From Desulfatibacillum aliphaticivorans DSM 15576 (GTDB lineage Bacteria; Desulfobacterota; Desulfobacteria; Desulfobacterales; Desulfatibacillaceae), in the NCBI RefSeq assembly GCF_000429905.1, contig NZ_AUCT01000001.1, forward strand, positions 290,166-354,165: a stretch of DNA of 64,000 nucleotides, in the 5' to 3' direction. A model generated the notes under the pieces. It was given only the letters and a program-made list of their open reading frames with translations, made no database searches and was not told the origin of the DNA. Shown here in pieces: positions 52,546 to 60,826 of this stretch. The stretch's first letter is position 1. The number at the start of each line of letters is the position of its first letter. The position numbers were made by a program, and so were the translations under genes.

Positions 52546-53487
52546 CTATTGTTCGGCAAGGTAAGAGAGGGCGAATAACACATCAGCCAGGGTTATTTTG
52601 CCGTCGGCGTCGCGGGTGAGGGATACGGAGGCCGGGGCCCCGGCCAGGATTTGGAGGGCCAGAACGGCGTCGGTCATATCCAGCTTGTCGTCCAGGTTCA
52701 GGTCGCCTCCAACAAAGTAATTCATATAGCCCGCCGCTTCCAGGTCGAACCCGGCGCTGGTTTGGGGATTGGTGGGATGCCATGGATCGTAGACCGGATC
52801 TCCCGAGGAGTCGGGGCTGGAACCGTCTCCAATAATGTCAATGATACGCACATAAGCGATATAGTCCAAATTCAGAGTCCCGGACAAAATGCCTTGCTGG
52901 GCCTCAGGAGTATCCAAATCGTCCAGATCGAAAGGCGTACCGTACCCCACACGGTATTTACTTGCAAAACCGCTAATATTCTCAGGATCAACCGTTAGGA
53001 TTTCCCATGCAGCCAAGGGGATCTCATTGTCATCTTCATCAAGGGTGAACGGATGCGGCGTAAGGGAGTCATTAGGAAAACGGAAAAAGTGAACTCCATC
53101 AGAGGATACTTCTAAATAGGCCAACTCCAAAAAGGTGTCATTCAGTGCATTCTCAAAAATCACGAAATCGGCCCCTTCTCCATTTGTTATAACGGCTGGA
53201 AAAAATGAAATGGTTATTTGCCCTCCATTCCCCAAGGAAACAATATCCATCACGGTTCCTAACGCCGGCCCCAGAGCCTTTTCCGGGGTCTTCCAGGTAT
53301 CAATGACGTCATCTCCATAGACAAGACCGTTATAGCCCGTGGCCCACCCTTTGATGGAGGCGTCGTCCATGGATACGGCTGTGGATCCTACCTCCCCGGC
53401 CGCCGGCGCGTAAGGGCCGGCCTGGGCCGCCGAAGCAAGGATTATAGAGGTTGCGGCGATGAGTAAGACAGCGAATATGCGTTTCAT
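52546..53487 (-). CDS. Secreted dockerin-type protein under cobalamin-riboswitch control
   Basis: 313 aa from the ATG at 53487. Signal peptide MKRIFAVLLIAATSIILASA, cleaved at AQA/GP. Residues ~60-230 form a beta-rich extracellular domain with DIVSLGNGGQITISFFPAVI, NGEGADFVIFENALND, LEVSSDGVHFFRFPND and LDYIAYVRIIDI. The C-terminal ~60 residues hold two dockerin-like calcium loops: GDLNLDDKLDMTDAVLALQI and RDADGKITLADVLFALSYLA. The gene is preceded by a cobalamin riboswitch and terminator (53498-53840). As I recall, this extracellular domain type occurs near cobalamin-uptake genes elsewhere; corrinoid capture at the cell surface is inferred, not shown. No btuB is beside it. Confidence 0.88.
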   Translation of the reverse strand: MKRIFAVLLIAATSIILASAAQAGPYAPAAGEVGSTAVSMDDASIKGWATGYNGLVYGDDVIDTWKTPEKALGPALGTVMDIVSLGNGGQITISFFPAVITNGEGADFVIFENALNDTFLELAYLEVSSDGVHFFRFPNDSLTPHPFTLDEDDNEIPLAAWEILTVDPENISGFASKYRVGYGTPFDLDDLDTPEAQQGILSGTLNLDYIAYVRIIDIIGDGSSPDSSGDPVYDPWHPTNPQTSAGFDLEAAGYMNYFVGGDLNLDDKLDMTDAVLALQILAGAPASVSLTRDADGKITLADVLFALSYLAEQ

Positions 53488-53497
53488 AATGCGTCCC

Positions 53498-53535
53498 AAA
53501 ATAAAGAGCCCCGCCTGTCGGGAAACAGGCGGGGC
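53498..53535 (-). terminator. Intrinsic terminator, expression platform of the cobalamin riboswitch
   Basis: An 11-bp stem (GCCCCGCCTGT / ACAGGCGGGGC; 53525-53535 and 53508-53518) is followed on the minus strand by TCTTTATTTT. It lies ~80 bp after the aptamer and ends about 10 bp before the start codon of the dockerin-type gene. Its position fits transcription attenuation when B12 is bound; a competing antiterminator was not worked out. Confidence 0.8.
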
Positions 53536-53614
53536 CGATAAAGTCCCTGAACATGAAGGCTGCAAGCAAGTGCAGCCTGCCTTATACCCGAAGGCTATCC
53601 GGAATCCGGAAAAA

Positions 53615-53840
53615 GTTACGGCAGGTCTCCTGGCTTGAGAATCATTCTACCGGCCGCGCCTTCCCATTCTTTTTCCATGAGCGGGTAAATACCCGGCGCA
53701 TTGCTGCGCTTTGCTCAAGGAACGCCCCCCGGCTTGGCGGGGAGCGCTTCAAAAACAGTGGCTTGTGCGGCTTTCGTCCTCTCTCACAGTGGCGGGTCCG
53801 CAGCGGATTTGCACCGCTTTCCCTGGAACCGTAACGCCAA
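53615..53840 (-). promoter_or_regulatory. Cobalamin (adenosylcobalamin) riboswitch
   Basis: The minus strand reads GGTTCCAGGGAAAGCGGTGC, AAATCCGCTGCGGACCCGCC and ACTGTGA, the conserved 5' core of cobalamin aptamers. After a variable arm it gives AAGCCAGGAGACCTGCC, the B12 box. The closing stem GTTACGG ... CCGTAAC (53829-53835 with 53615-53621) pairs perfectly. Length is ~225 nt. It is expected to reduce expression of the downstream secreted protein when adenosylcobalamin is plentiful. Confidence 0.95.
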
Positions 53841-53919
53841 TTTTCACGGATATTTAAAGCCCTGAGAGTTTTTTTGTCAAGGTGATTCTCCGCTGCGGCG
53901 AAAGGCGGCGCCGCTCCGG

Positions 53920-54273
53920 CTAATCGATCAACTCGGAAATGGTGTGGTTTTTCCTCTTAATGTTTTTCAGGAGTTTGTCATAATGCTGCATGCGGATGAC
54001 GGACCGGGCGATGAGGTAGACTCCAATCACGGTGAGCGCTCCAAGGATGCAAAACAAAGGAATGACAAAGTGCAGAACATTAAAAAAATCGTAATATTTT
54101 GACGTGGCGATTAAAAAACTGAGGACCGTGATGGGAAGGGCCAGGACCGCCACGCCGGATCTCAGCACCGCCAGGGAAGTGCGTTTTTCGGCCAGGATGA
54201 GTTGCGCCTCCCCAATGAGGACGGAAATATTCTCCGTACTTTCCGTATTTTCCTGTCCCAATGCGCCCTCCAT
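53920..54273 (-). CDS. Small two-helix membrane protein (DUF202/YidH-like)
   Basis: 117 aa from the ATG at 54273, or 126 aa from a TTG at 54300; neither has a clear ribosome site. The motif LAEKRTSLAVLRSGVAVLAL resembles the LA.ERT.LAW.R signature of DUF202 proteins. Two TM helices lie at ~38-58 and ~68-90, followed by a basic tail (KNIKRKNHTISELID). Function is unknown. It is transcribed towards the riboswitch, ~80 bp away. Confidence 0.7.
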   Translation of the reverse strand: MEGALGQENTESTENISVLIGEAQLILAEKRTSLAVLRSGVAVLALPITVLSFLIATSKYYDFFNVLHFVIPLFCILGALTVIGVYLIARSVIRMQHYDKLLKNIKRKNHTISELID

Positions 54274-54389
54274 GGTTAATGCAGCGTTTTTGGAGCTCAA
54301 ATTAATAACTCAACTTTCGGGAATCAAGTTTTCTTCACATATTTAAGAAATTGCAGCAGGCTATGAGGTATTAAACATCAAAGCCGGCG

Positions 54390-54505
54390 TCCCAAAAACT
54401 CCCTCCCCCTTGACGGGGGAGGGTTGGGGTGGGGGTGATATTGTATGTTATCCCGGATAGTTTCCCCCCCATCCTGTCCTTCCCCCGCCAGGGGGGGAAG
54501 GGACC
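54390..54505. repeat. GC-rich composite dispersed repeat, copy 3
   Basis: CCCTCCCCCTTGACGGGGGA, then a short AT-rich middle, then CCATCCTGTCCTTCCCCCGC and CAGGGGGGGAAGGGACC. It is the reverse complement of 10888-11023 with ~25 bp fewer in the middle. It fills most of the ~320-bp gap 54274-54595. Confidence 0.85.
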
Positions 54506-54595
54506 ATGACTCTCGGGCTCTGGTATATAGATTGATCTGAGCCGCATACATAAATATTTGATTTCAAAGCACTACTTCCAATCCCGAAAGTTGAA

Positions 54596-55621
54596 TTAAT
54601 AAATTTTAAGGTCCGGGTAATATTTTTTTGCGCAATCCGGGCAAATGCTATGGCTGAACTGGGCCAGGGAGTGCTGTTGAATATAGCTTTCTATGTTGCT
54701 CCAATAGCCTTGGTCGTCCCGAATTTTTTTGCATTGGGAGCATATGGGCAGCATGCCGCTGAGGGTTTTGACGTCAGCCAGAGCCCTTTCCAGCTTGTTG
54801 ATCAGGTTTTCCTTTTCCCTGCTGGCCAAAACCTGCTCGGTGACGTCCCGGTGCACGCCCACCATGCGAATGGCTTCTCCCCTGCGGTTCCGTTCTATCA
54901 CCTGTCCCAGGCCGGACACCCAGATCCAGCCCTTTTCCGGGTGCTTGATTCGGCATTCAATGAAGGCTTTGGGAGACGTTCCGTTCAAATGCTCTTCAAG
55001 GGCTCTTTTTACGGCGCCTCTTTCTTCGGGATGGACTCTGCTCAGCCACTTCTCGGCTGTGAAAAAATTGGCGTCATCCAGGGACAAGCCGGAAATTTCC
55101 ATGAATATCTCGTTGGGAAAAAGGCGGTTCAGATCCAGCCTCCAGTCCCACAGCCCAAGGCTTGCTGCTTCGGCGGCCAGCCTGAGACGCTCCTGGTTTT
55201 CCTGGAGCGCTGTTTCTATAAGCTTCCGTTTGGTGATGTCCCGAACCATGTGCACTGCGCCGGTGATAAACCCCCGATCATCGAATAACGGGTCGGCGGT
55301 GACCATAATCCAGCGTCCGTCAGGCAAATGCAGCTCGGATTCTCCGCGCTTTCCGGTTTCTATCATCTTAGGGATGGGGCAGCCTGCGATATGCGCCATG
55401 GTGCCATGAACCATTTCGTAGCAGGTCCTCCCCACGACGTTTCTTGGATCCAGGCCCAGAATATCCGCACATGAGCGGTTGGATCTCAAAATCCGGAAAT
55501 TCAGGTCGATGATGCAAACCCAATCCGTAATGGCGTCAAAGGTGGTCTGCCACTGCGTAAGGCTGAGGTCCAACTGATGCTCCAACTCAGCCACGCGGGC
55601 GTGTGTGTCTTCAAGTTTCAA
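54596..55621 (-). CDS. PAS-PAS protein with C-terminal Cys module
   Basis: 341 aa; start TTG at 55621 (GAAAGGAC upstream). PAS 1 at ~20-140 (WQTTFDAITDWVCIIDLNFR, MVRDITKRK), PAS 2 at ~145-275 (LAAEAASLGLWDWRLDLNRL, VGVHRDVTEQ). A short coiled-coil leads to a C-terminal module with LPICSQCKKIRDDQGYWSNI, then ESYIQQHS and FSHSICPDCAKKYYPD. That module, two CxxC pairs ~34 residues apart, recurs at the end of many PAS or receiver proteins in this bacterial group. It may bind zinc or iron; its function is not known to me. There is no kinase domain. Confidence 0.85.
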   Translation of the reverse strand: MKLEDTHARVAELEHQLDLSLTQWQTTFDAITDWVCIIDLNFRILRSNRSCADILGLDPRNVVGRTCYEMVHGTMAHIAGCPIPKMIETGKRGESELHLPDGRWIMVTADPLFDDRGFITGAVHMVRDITKRKLIETALQENQERLRLAAEAASLGLWDWRLDLNRLFPNEIFMEISGLSLDDANFFTAEKWLSRVHPEERGAVKRALEEHLNGTSPKAFIECRIKHPEKGWIWVSGLGQVIERNRRGEAIRMVGVHRDVTEQVLASREKENLINKLERALADVKTLSGMLPICSQCKKIRDDQGYWSNIESYIQQHSLAQFSHSICPDCAKKYYPDLKIY

Positions 55622-55694
55622 TCAGGGCGTCCTTTCACCAAAGTGTGTTCCAGACCTTTCCCCTCCCCAAAATTTCCTGATCCTATAGAAAGCA

Positions 55695-56534
55695 TTAATC
55701 CATTCGAACGCTTGACTCAATGCTTTTAACCGCCTGCCGGACAAAATCCGGGTTATTCAAACGGATTTTTATGGCGTTGGCCGGGCACACGGAAACGCAC
55801 CGGCAGCATCCCCGGCATTCCTCTGAAATGAACGCCTTGCCGGAGTCCAGAGATACAGCCTCAATAAAGCAATGCTCCGCGCACTTGCCGCATCCGATGC
55901 AGGCCTCCTGATCCACATGAATTTCAAGGCCTTCCAAAGGATGCACGATGGCTTGCCGCTCCTCGTGCGGAATATGCTTCAAAAGATCCGTGACGCAGCA
56001 GCAGTCGCAGCAAAAACAGACCGTCAACAGCCGGCTGTTGTCCGGCACGCCGAAAATGAAATTATCGATGCGCGCTTTGCCGATAAAGGGCGGAAGGCCG
56101 GCGTCCACGGCCTTTTGCAAATGAGCCCGGGCCTCGTCCTTATCCACCATGCGGGAGAACTCCGGCGGAATCTTTACGGCGTCATCCCCCATCATCAGAC
56201 AGCCTATATCCGTGGGAAACCGCTCACACTTATGGGCCGCTCTGCAGCCGCAGAAATCCATGACAACCCGTGTGGATGACTTTTCAATGAAGTGCTCCAC
56301 TACCTCGTAAGGCAAAGGCACGTCCGGCTCCCGCTCCAATTCCTGGTTTACGGGTATCCAATACATATTGGTCTTGGATTCCTGCATCCAGGGATGAAAC
56401 CGCCGTATCAGGGGCAGGTTAAAGACATGGAACAGGCCCTTAAGTCCGTCCAGGCCCATGCGCATCATCCAGGGTTTGGGCTTCTGATAAAGCCGGCCCG
56501 CATCCAGTAAGCCGGGTATCCATTTCCTGTTCAT
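55695..56534 (-). CDS. Cysteine-rich 4Fe-4S ferredoxin-domain protein
   Basis: 279 aa; AAGGAGGTTGG precedes the ATG. The C-terminal ~70 residues form a 2x[4Fe-4S] ferredoxin (CIGCGKCAEHCFIEAV, CRGCCRCVSVCPANAI). The middle holds MDFCGCRAAHKCERF and a run CFCCDCCC (about 55991-56021), then TDLLKHIPHEERQ. The extra Cys could ligate another Fe-S cluster or metal. Similar proteins are annotated only as ferredoxins. It is the last gene of an apparent operon with an aminopeptidase and a hydrolase. The redox partner is unknown. Confidence 0.82.
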   Translation of the reverse strand: MNRKWIPGLLDAGRLYQKPKPWMMRMGLDGLKGLFHVFNLPLIRRFHPWMQESKTNMYWIPVNQELEREPDVPLPYEVVEHFIEKSSTRVVMDFCGCRAAHKCERFPTDIGCLMMGDDAVKIPPEFSRMVDKDEARAHLQKAVDAGLPPFIGKARIDNFIFGVPDNSRLLTVCFCCDCCCVTDLLKHIPHEERQAIVHPLEGLEIHVDQEACIGCGKCAEHCFIEAVSLDSGKAFISEECRGCCRCVSVCPANAIKIRLNNPDFVRQAVKSIESSVRMD

Positions 56535-56557
56535 CCAACCTCCTTTTTCCCGGGGGG

Positions 56558-57415
56558 TTACAATGACTCAAAAAACTCCTTTATCAATGCTTGGGTCTTG
56601 CGCGGCCTTTCCATGGGAATCAGGTGGCCGGCGCCTTTCACGATTTGAAATTCGCCATTGGGCATGGCCGCAGCCGCCTTCTCAAAGGGAATAATCCCCT
56701 TGTTTTCGGTGGTTTCTCCTTCCAACACCAAAACCGGGCAATGCAGTTTGGCAAGAACCGGCCAGGGGTTTTCCTGGGAACTGCCCAGAAAAAGGGCCGC
56801 CTCCTTGTCCGGCTGGCAGGCCAGGGTCAGGCCGCCCGAGTTTTCCACAATGCCGTATTGAAGATAGATCTCAAGCACCTCGGGATCCCAGCTTGCAAAA
56901 AACTTTTTGGAAAGCAGGTATTCCCTTGCTTCTTGACGGTCCTCCCAATGGTTTCGCCTTTTGATGGACTTGGAGGCCAGGGGATGCTGCTCCACGGTGG
57001 GGTTGAACCCGTAAAACTGTTCCGGCAGGATGATGGGCTCAATGAGCACCATGGCTTCGGGCTGCAAACCGAACAAAGCGGTCGCCAGGGTCGCCACGGC
57101 GCCGCCCATGGAATGGCCCACCATATAATAGGGGCGCTTGACCTCCAAAACTTCCATCAGCTTGACCAGATCCCGGGCCAGGTCCTTCCATCCAATGCCT
57201 CCGTTTTCCATATTGGGCTCGCGATGCTTGCAAAAAAACGGGGCGGTCACGTCGTAATCGCAGGAAAGGCCCCGGGCGACCGGATGCCATACCCAGGGTA
57301 AAAAGCCCGTGGCATGGAGCATAATCAGGCTGGGGCCGTTTCCGGGGTATTCCAGATAGTTCACCTTTGCGCCGCCGATGTCGGCTTGTTTGTATTCTTT
57401 ATAATCGCAGGACAC
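56558..57415 (-). CDS. Alpha/beta-hydrolase
   Basis: 285 aa; start GTG at 57415 with AAGGAGAAAC upstream. Features: LIMLHATGFLPWVWHPVARG (oxyanion region), nucleophile elbow VGHSMGGAVA, acid near VLVLEGETTENKG and His in GAGHLIPMERP. Cytoplasmic, with no signal sequence. The substrate is unknown; similarity is to esterase and haloalkane-dehalogenase-like hydrolases. It begins 14 bp after the stop of the aminopeptidase gene, and the ferredoxin gene starts 23 bp after its own stop, so all three are likely co-transcribed. Confidence 0.9.
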   Translation of the reverse strand: MSCDYKEYKQADIGGAKVNYLEYPGNGPSLIMLHATGFLPWVWHPVARGLSCDYDVTAPFFCKHREPNMENGGIGWKDLARDLVKLMEVLEVKRPYYMVGHSMGGAVATLATALFGLQPEAMVLIEPIILPEQFYGFNPTVEQHPLASKSIKRRNHWEDRQEAREYLLSKKFFASWDPEVLEIYLQYGIVENSGGLTLACQPDKEAALFLGSSQENPWPVLAKLHCPVLVLEGETTENKGIIPFEKAAAAMPNGEFQIVKGAGHLIPMERPRKTQALIKEFFESL

Positions 57416-57429
57416 GTTTCTCCTTCTTT

Positions 57430-58824
57430 CTATATCACACCCAGATAATTGAGCAGCAGCCTGACGCCGAATCCTGTGCCGAATTTGGGAACTTCGCCCG
57501 TTGCCCCGCCCTCGTTATAGGCGGTCCCGGCAATGTCCAGGTGGGCCCACTTTGCCTCGGAGACGAATTCTCCTATGAAAGCCGCGCCCGTGGGGGAGCT
57601 GGCCCAGCCTTTTTTGTGCTTGGCCGTGTTGCACAGGTCGGCCCGGTCGCTTTTCATGGCTTTGTAGAACTCTTTGTACAAAGGAAAGCGCCACAGGCGT
57701 TCGCGGGTGTCCTCTCCGGCCTGGAACAGGCGCTCGGCCATGGCGTCGTCATTGGAGAAGAGGCCGGCGACCGTGGTTCCCAGGGCGATGATCACGCCGC
57801 CCGTGAGCGTGGCGATGTCGATGATTTCCGTGGGACGATAGTTTTTCTCGCAATAGGCTATGGCATCGGCCAGGACCAGCCGCCCTTCAGCGTCGGTGTT
57901 GCCGATTTCCACGGTCTTGCCCAAATAGGACGTGTACACGTCGCCGGGAAAAAACGCGGCGCCGCCAATGGCGTTGTGGGCCGCCGCCAGCACGCCGATC
58001 ACGTTGACGGCGGGCTTGATTTCGGCCAGGGCTTTCATAACGCCCAATACGGCTGCGGCCCCGGACATGTCGTCCCGCATGGTTTCGATGGAGCCCGTGG
58101 GTTTGAGGTTCTGCCCGCCGCTGTCAAAGGTGATTCCCTTGCCTACAATGGCGATTTTCTCCTGATTGTCCGGCGCCCCTTTATACTGCATGACCACCAA
58201 ACGGGGAGGCCGGTTGGAGGCCCTGCCCACGGCGTGAATAAGGCCCAGGCCTTTTTTCTCCATCATTTGTTCCGTAAGCACGGTCAGGGAAAAGCCGTCC
58301 TGGCGGCAAATTTGTCTGGCTTCGTCCGCCAGCCTTTCCGGAAAGATATTGTCCGCGTTGTCGTTGATGAGATCCCGGGAGTAGCAGGCGGCCTGGCATG
58401 CGGCGATTGCGTCGTTGATCTTCTTGTTGGGCGCCTTGACTCCCACAAGCTGGCAGGTGCGCAATTCCTTGGGCTTTTCGCTTTTATATTCCGTGTACTC
58501 ATAGGCGCCTAAAAAAAGCCCTTCCACGCAGGCCACGTCCACGGCGGATTTATCAGGCGTCTCCTGGGGCAGGATGACCGACAGCCCAATGCGCTCCAGC
58601 TTGCGCACCTGGCGCACGCCGTCGGCGGCGGCGGACCGGGCCTTGTACGGCGCCATGTCCTTTCTTTCGCCCAGCCCGCAATAGACGCTTGTGTAGCCTT
58701 GCTCATAGCGAACGGCGACCTCGCCTTCCTTGCCCTTGAAATCGGGAATCTCCCCGTTTTCCCCGCTAAACGCAAATTTTAATAATGTAGGGTATTTGGG
58801 CTGTTTTGAGCGAATAATCTTCAT
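57430..58824 (-). CDS. M17-family leucyl aminopeptidase
   Basis: 464 aa from the ATG at 58824 (AAAGGCTTTTAAT upstream). M17 landmarks: VGKGITFDSGGQNLKPTGSI (Lys and Asp metal ligands), MRDDMSGAAAVLG and the signature NTDAEGRLVLADAIAY (Asp/Glu ligands and Arg), then GVIIALGTTVAGLFSND. It removes N-terminal residues from peptides in the cytoplasm with two divalent metals. Shorter than E. coli PepA (503 aa) because of a reduced N-terminal domain. First gene of the operon with the hydrolase and the ferredoxin. Confidence 0.93.
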   Translation of the reverse strand: MKIIRSKQPKYPTLLKFAFSGENGEIPDFKGKEGEVAVRYEQGYTSVYCGLGERKDMAPYKARSAAADGVRQVRKLERIGLSVILPQETPDKSAVDVACVEGLFLGAYEYTEYKSEKPKELRTCQLVGVKAPNKKINDAIAACQAACYSRDLINDNADNIFPERLADEARQICRQDGFSLTVLTEQMMEKKGLGLIHAVGRASNRPPRLVVMQYKGAPDNQEKIAIVGKGITFDSGGQNLKPTGSIETMRDDMSGAAAVLGVMKALAEIKPAVNVIGVLAAAHNAIGGAAFFPGDVYTSYLGKTVEIGNTDAEGRLVLADAIAYCEKNYRPTEIIDIATLTGGVIIALGTTVAGLFSNDDAMAERLFQAGEDTRERLWRFPLYKEFYKAMKSDRADLCNTAKHKKGWASSPTGAAFIGEFVSEAKWAHLDIAGTAYNEGGATGEVPKFGTGFGVRLLLNYLGVI

Positions 58825-58952
58825 ATTAAAAGCCTTTCGATGCACGCTTGCCTTCCGGCGCCTAATCATTGCGGTTTATGGAGTCTGAAAATTATGCATA
58901 GGGAATCATACCATATCTTGTCTTTTAAGTGCACGTAATATATACAAAAGGC

Positions 58953-60782
58953 ATGACTCGGCCTTGGTCCCTTCCTCACAAGCAAATCCTGATCCCGGCG
59001 GCCCTTGCGGCTGCAGCCCTATGTTTACGGGCGTTCTACGCCTGGGGCCTGCCGCTGAACTTTGATGAAATGGGCCATATTCGCGTGGTCAGCGGATTTT
59101 TCACCCAGCAGCCAGGCTTCGCGAGCATTCCATTGGGCAGCCGCCTCACCTCCCATCCCTTGTTCGCCGATTACCTCCTGAGCCTGGGCCTCACCCTGGG
59201 CATGGGCCGTTTTTTTGTCGCCCGGTTGTTTTTCATTGCCGTCTCCCTGCTGGGCCTGGCCGGGATATTCGCCCTTGCCAGGGAGTTGTTCGGAACCCGG
59301 GCCGGCGTTTTCGCTTTGGCCCTGGCCTCGGTGGACCGTTTTATGGTCGCCTGGGCGCCCTTGACCGTGGAGCAGGCCGGGTACGCCGCCGTTCCATGGA
59401 TGCTGCTTTTCTTTTACCGCGCCGTGGAAAAGGAAAGCCCGAAAGACTTTCTCTTTTTGGGGGGGGCCGGTGGAATCGGCTATATGTTCTACGAGCCCGC
59501 GGTTATAGTTTTGTTCCCCATGGCGCTTTACGCTCTGATTTTCGGCCATGGGCGGAAAATCCTCAAAAGCCCCCTGGCCTGGACCGGGCTCGCCGTCTTC
59601 CTGATAATTATATCGCCTCACCTATATTACAACGGGTCCCAGGGTTGGGTTAACTTCAAACGGCACGAAACCCTGGCGTCAGGCATTGGGCTCTCTCCCA
59701 GGCTGCTTTTGTTGTATCTGGGCGATTTGCTCATGACCTTTCCCGATCCCTATCGAGTCGCTTTGGAAGGCGGCAATGTGTATTTTTTTCCTTTCCGCAC
59801 AACCTGTGCGCTTGCGCCCGGGGTCCTATATCTGGCGGCTGTGCTATTTTCCGTAAAATTCGTTAAGGACCGGCGCTTTGCGCTGCTGCTCATCATCTTT
59901 TTCACGACAGCGCTTATTACGACGATCATAAACGCCCGGGAGCCATGGAACAATTTCTGGTGGGCGGCCCCATGCCTGATTGTTTCCATAGTCCTCTCTG
60001 GTTCGCTTTCGGACAAATTGGCCCTTAGCTTAAGCGTAAGAGGCCCGGCGGCGGCCGTCGTGATTGTCGCCTTAATTCCCACGCTCATATTCCTGGGCGG
60101 AGAAAAGCAAGGATATCATTGTTTTAGCGAGGAAATCCGGTTTGTTGGGCGAATGTCGGCGCTGAGAATGCAAATGCCTGCTTTGAAGGAAATATCCAGG
60201 AGTTCTTTAGAGCAAATGCACGCCGAAGCCGGGGCGTTCGTCCAGGCCCATCCTGAAAATTCCATGGGTATGTACTTCCTGGCTGAATCCCTGGCAGGCC
60301 GGCCGGACAAGGTGAAACAAGCCCTTGACCAAGCCCAAAGGCTTGATCCCCATAATCCGTTGGTCTTGAATTCCATAGCGGATCAGGCCATGGCCCGGAA
60401 AGACTGGGAGACAGCGCTCGCGGCCATAGAGCGAGCTATCCAGGCGGGATACGAGTGCTACGTGTTTCGCAAAAAGGCGGCCCTGTGCGCCTATCGGTTG
60501 GGGCGTTCGGAGGAGGCGGAGTCCCATGCCTTGGCCGCCATGGGCGTCAAGGCCGACGCCCGGGATATTCTCGCCCTCATGTTCCTCATTGCCTGGGATT
60601 TGGGCCGGGATGAAAAGGCGGACAGTTATCTGGAGGCCTATATTGCCTCGTCCTTTGACGAAAAATGGAAAGGATACATGGAAGCAGCCCGGCTGCTCGA
60701 ACAGGAGGGGAAGCATGAGCTGGCCGGGGAGTATATGAATAAGGCCAGGGCGGAGGCGGAACTGGCGCCGAGCCGCCGTTAG
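58953..60782 (+). CDS. GT-C glycosyltransferase (ArnT/PMT-like) with C-terminal TPRs
   Basis: 609 aa from the ATG at 58953; a GTG at 58929 is an alternative, and neither has a strong ribosome site. The first ~390 residues contain about ten TM helices, with the acidic pair NFDEMGHIRV in the first outer loop, the catalytic position of GT39/GT83 enzymes. The C-terminal ~190 residues form TPR-type repeats (PDKVKQALDQAQRLDPHNPL, WETALAAIERAIQAGYE). It would transfer sugar from a lipid-phosphate donor to a cell-surface acceptor. Target unknown; no oligosaccharide cluster is nearby. Confidence 0.83.
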   Translation: MTRPWSLPHKQILIPAALAAAALCLRAFYAWGLPLNFDEMGHIRVVSGFFTQQPGFASIPLGSRLTSHPLFADYLLSLGLTLGMGRFFVARLFFIAVSLLGLAGIFALARELFGTRAGVFALALASVDRFMVAWAPLTVEQAGYAAVPWMLLFFYRAVEKESPKDFLFLGGAGGIGYMFYEPAVIVLFPMALYALIFGHGRKILKSPLAWTGLAVFLIIISPHLYYNGSQGWVNFKRHETLASGIGLSPRLLLLYLGDLLMTFPDPYRVALEGGNVYFFPFRTTCALAPGVLYLAAVLFSVKFVKDRRFALLLIIFFTTALITTIINAREPWNNFWWAAPCLIVSIVLSGSLSDKLALSLSVRGPAAAVVIVALIPTLIFLGGEKQGYHCFSEEIRFVGRMSALRMQMPALKEISRSSLEQMHAEAGAFVQAHPENSMGMYFLAESLAGRPDKVKQALDQAQRLDPHNPLVLNSIADQAMARKDWETALAAIERAIQAGYECYVFRKKAALCAYRLGRSEEAESHALAAMGVKADARDILALMFLIAWDLGRDEKADSYLEAYIASSFDEKWKGYMEAARLLEQEGKHELAGEYMNKARAEAELAPSRR

Positions 60783-60826
60783 CACATGGGGGGATAGGAC
60801 ACTCAAGTTTAAAGGAGGGGGAGAAC

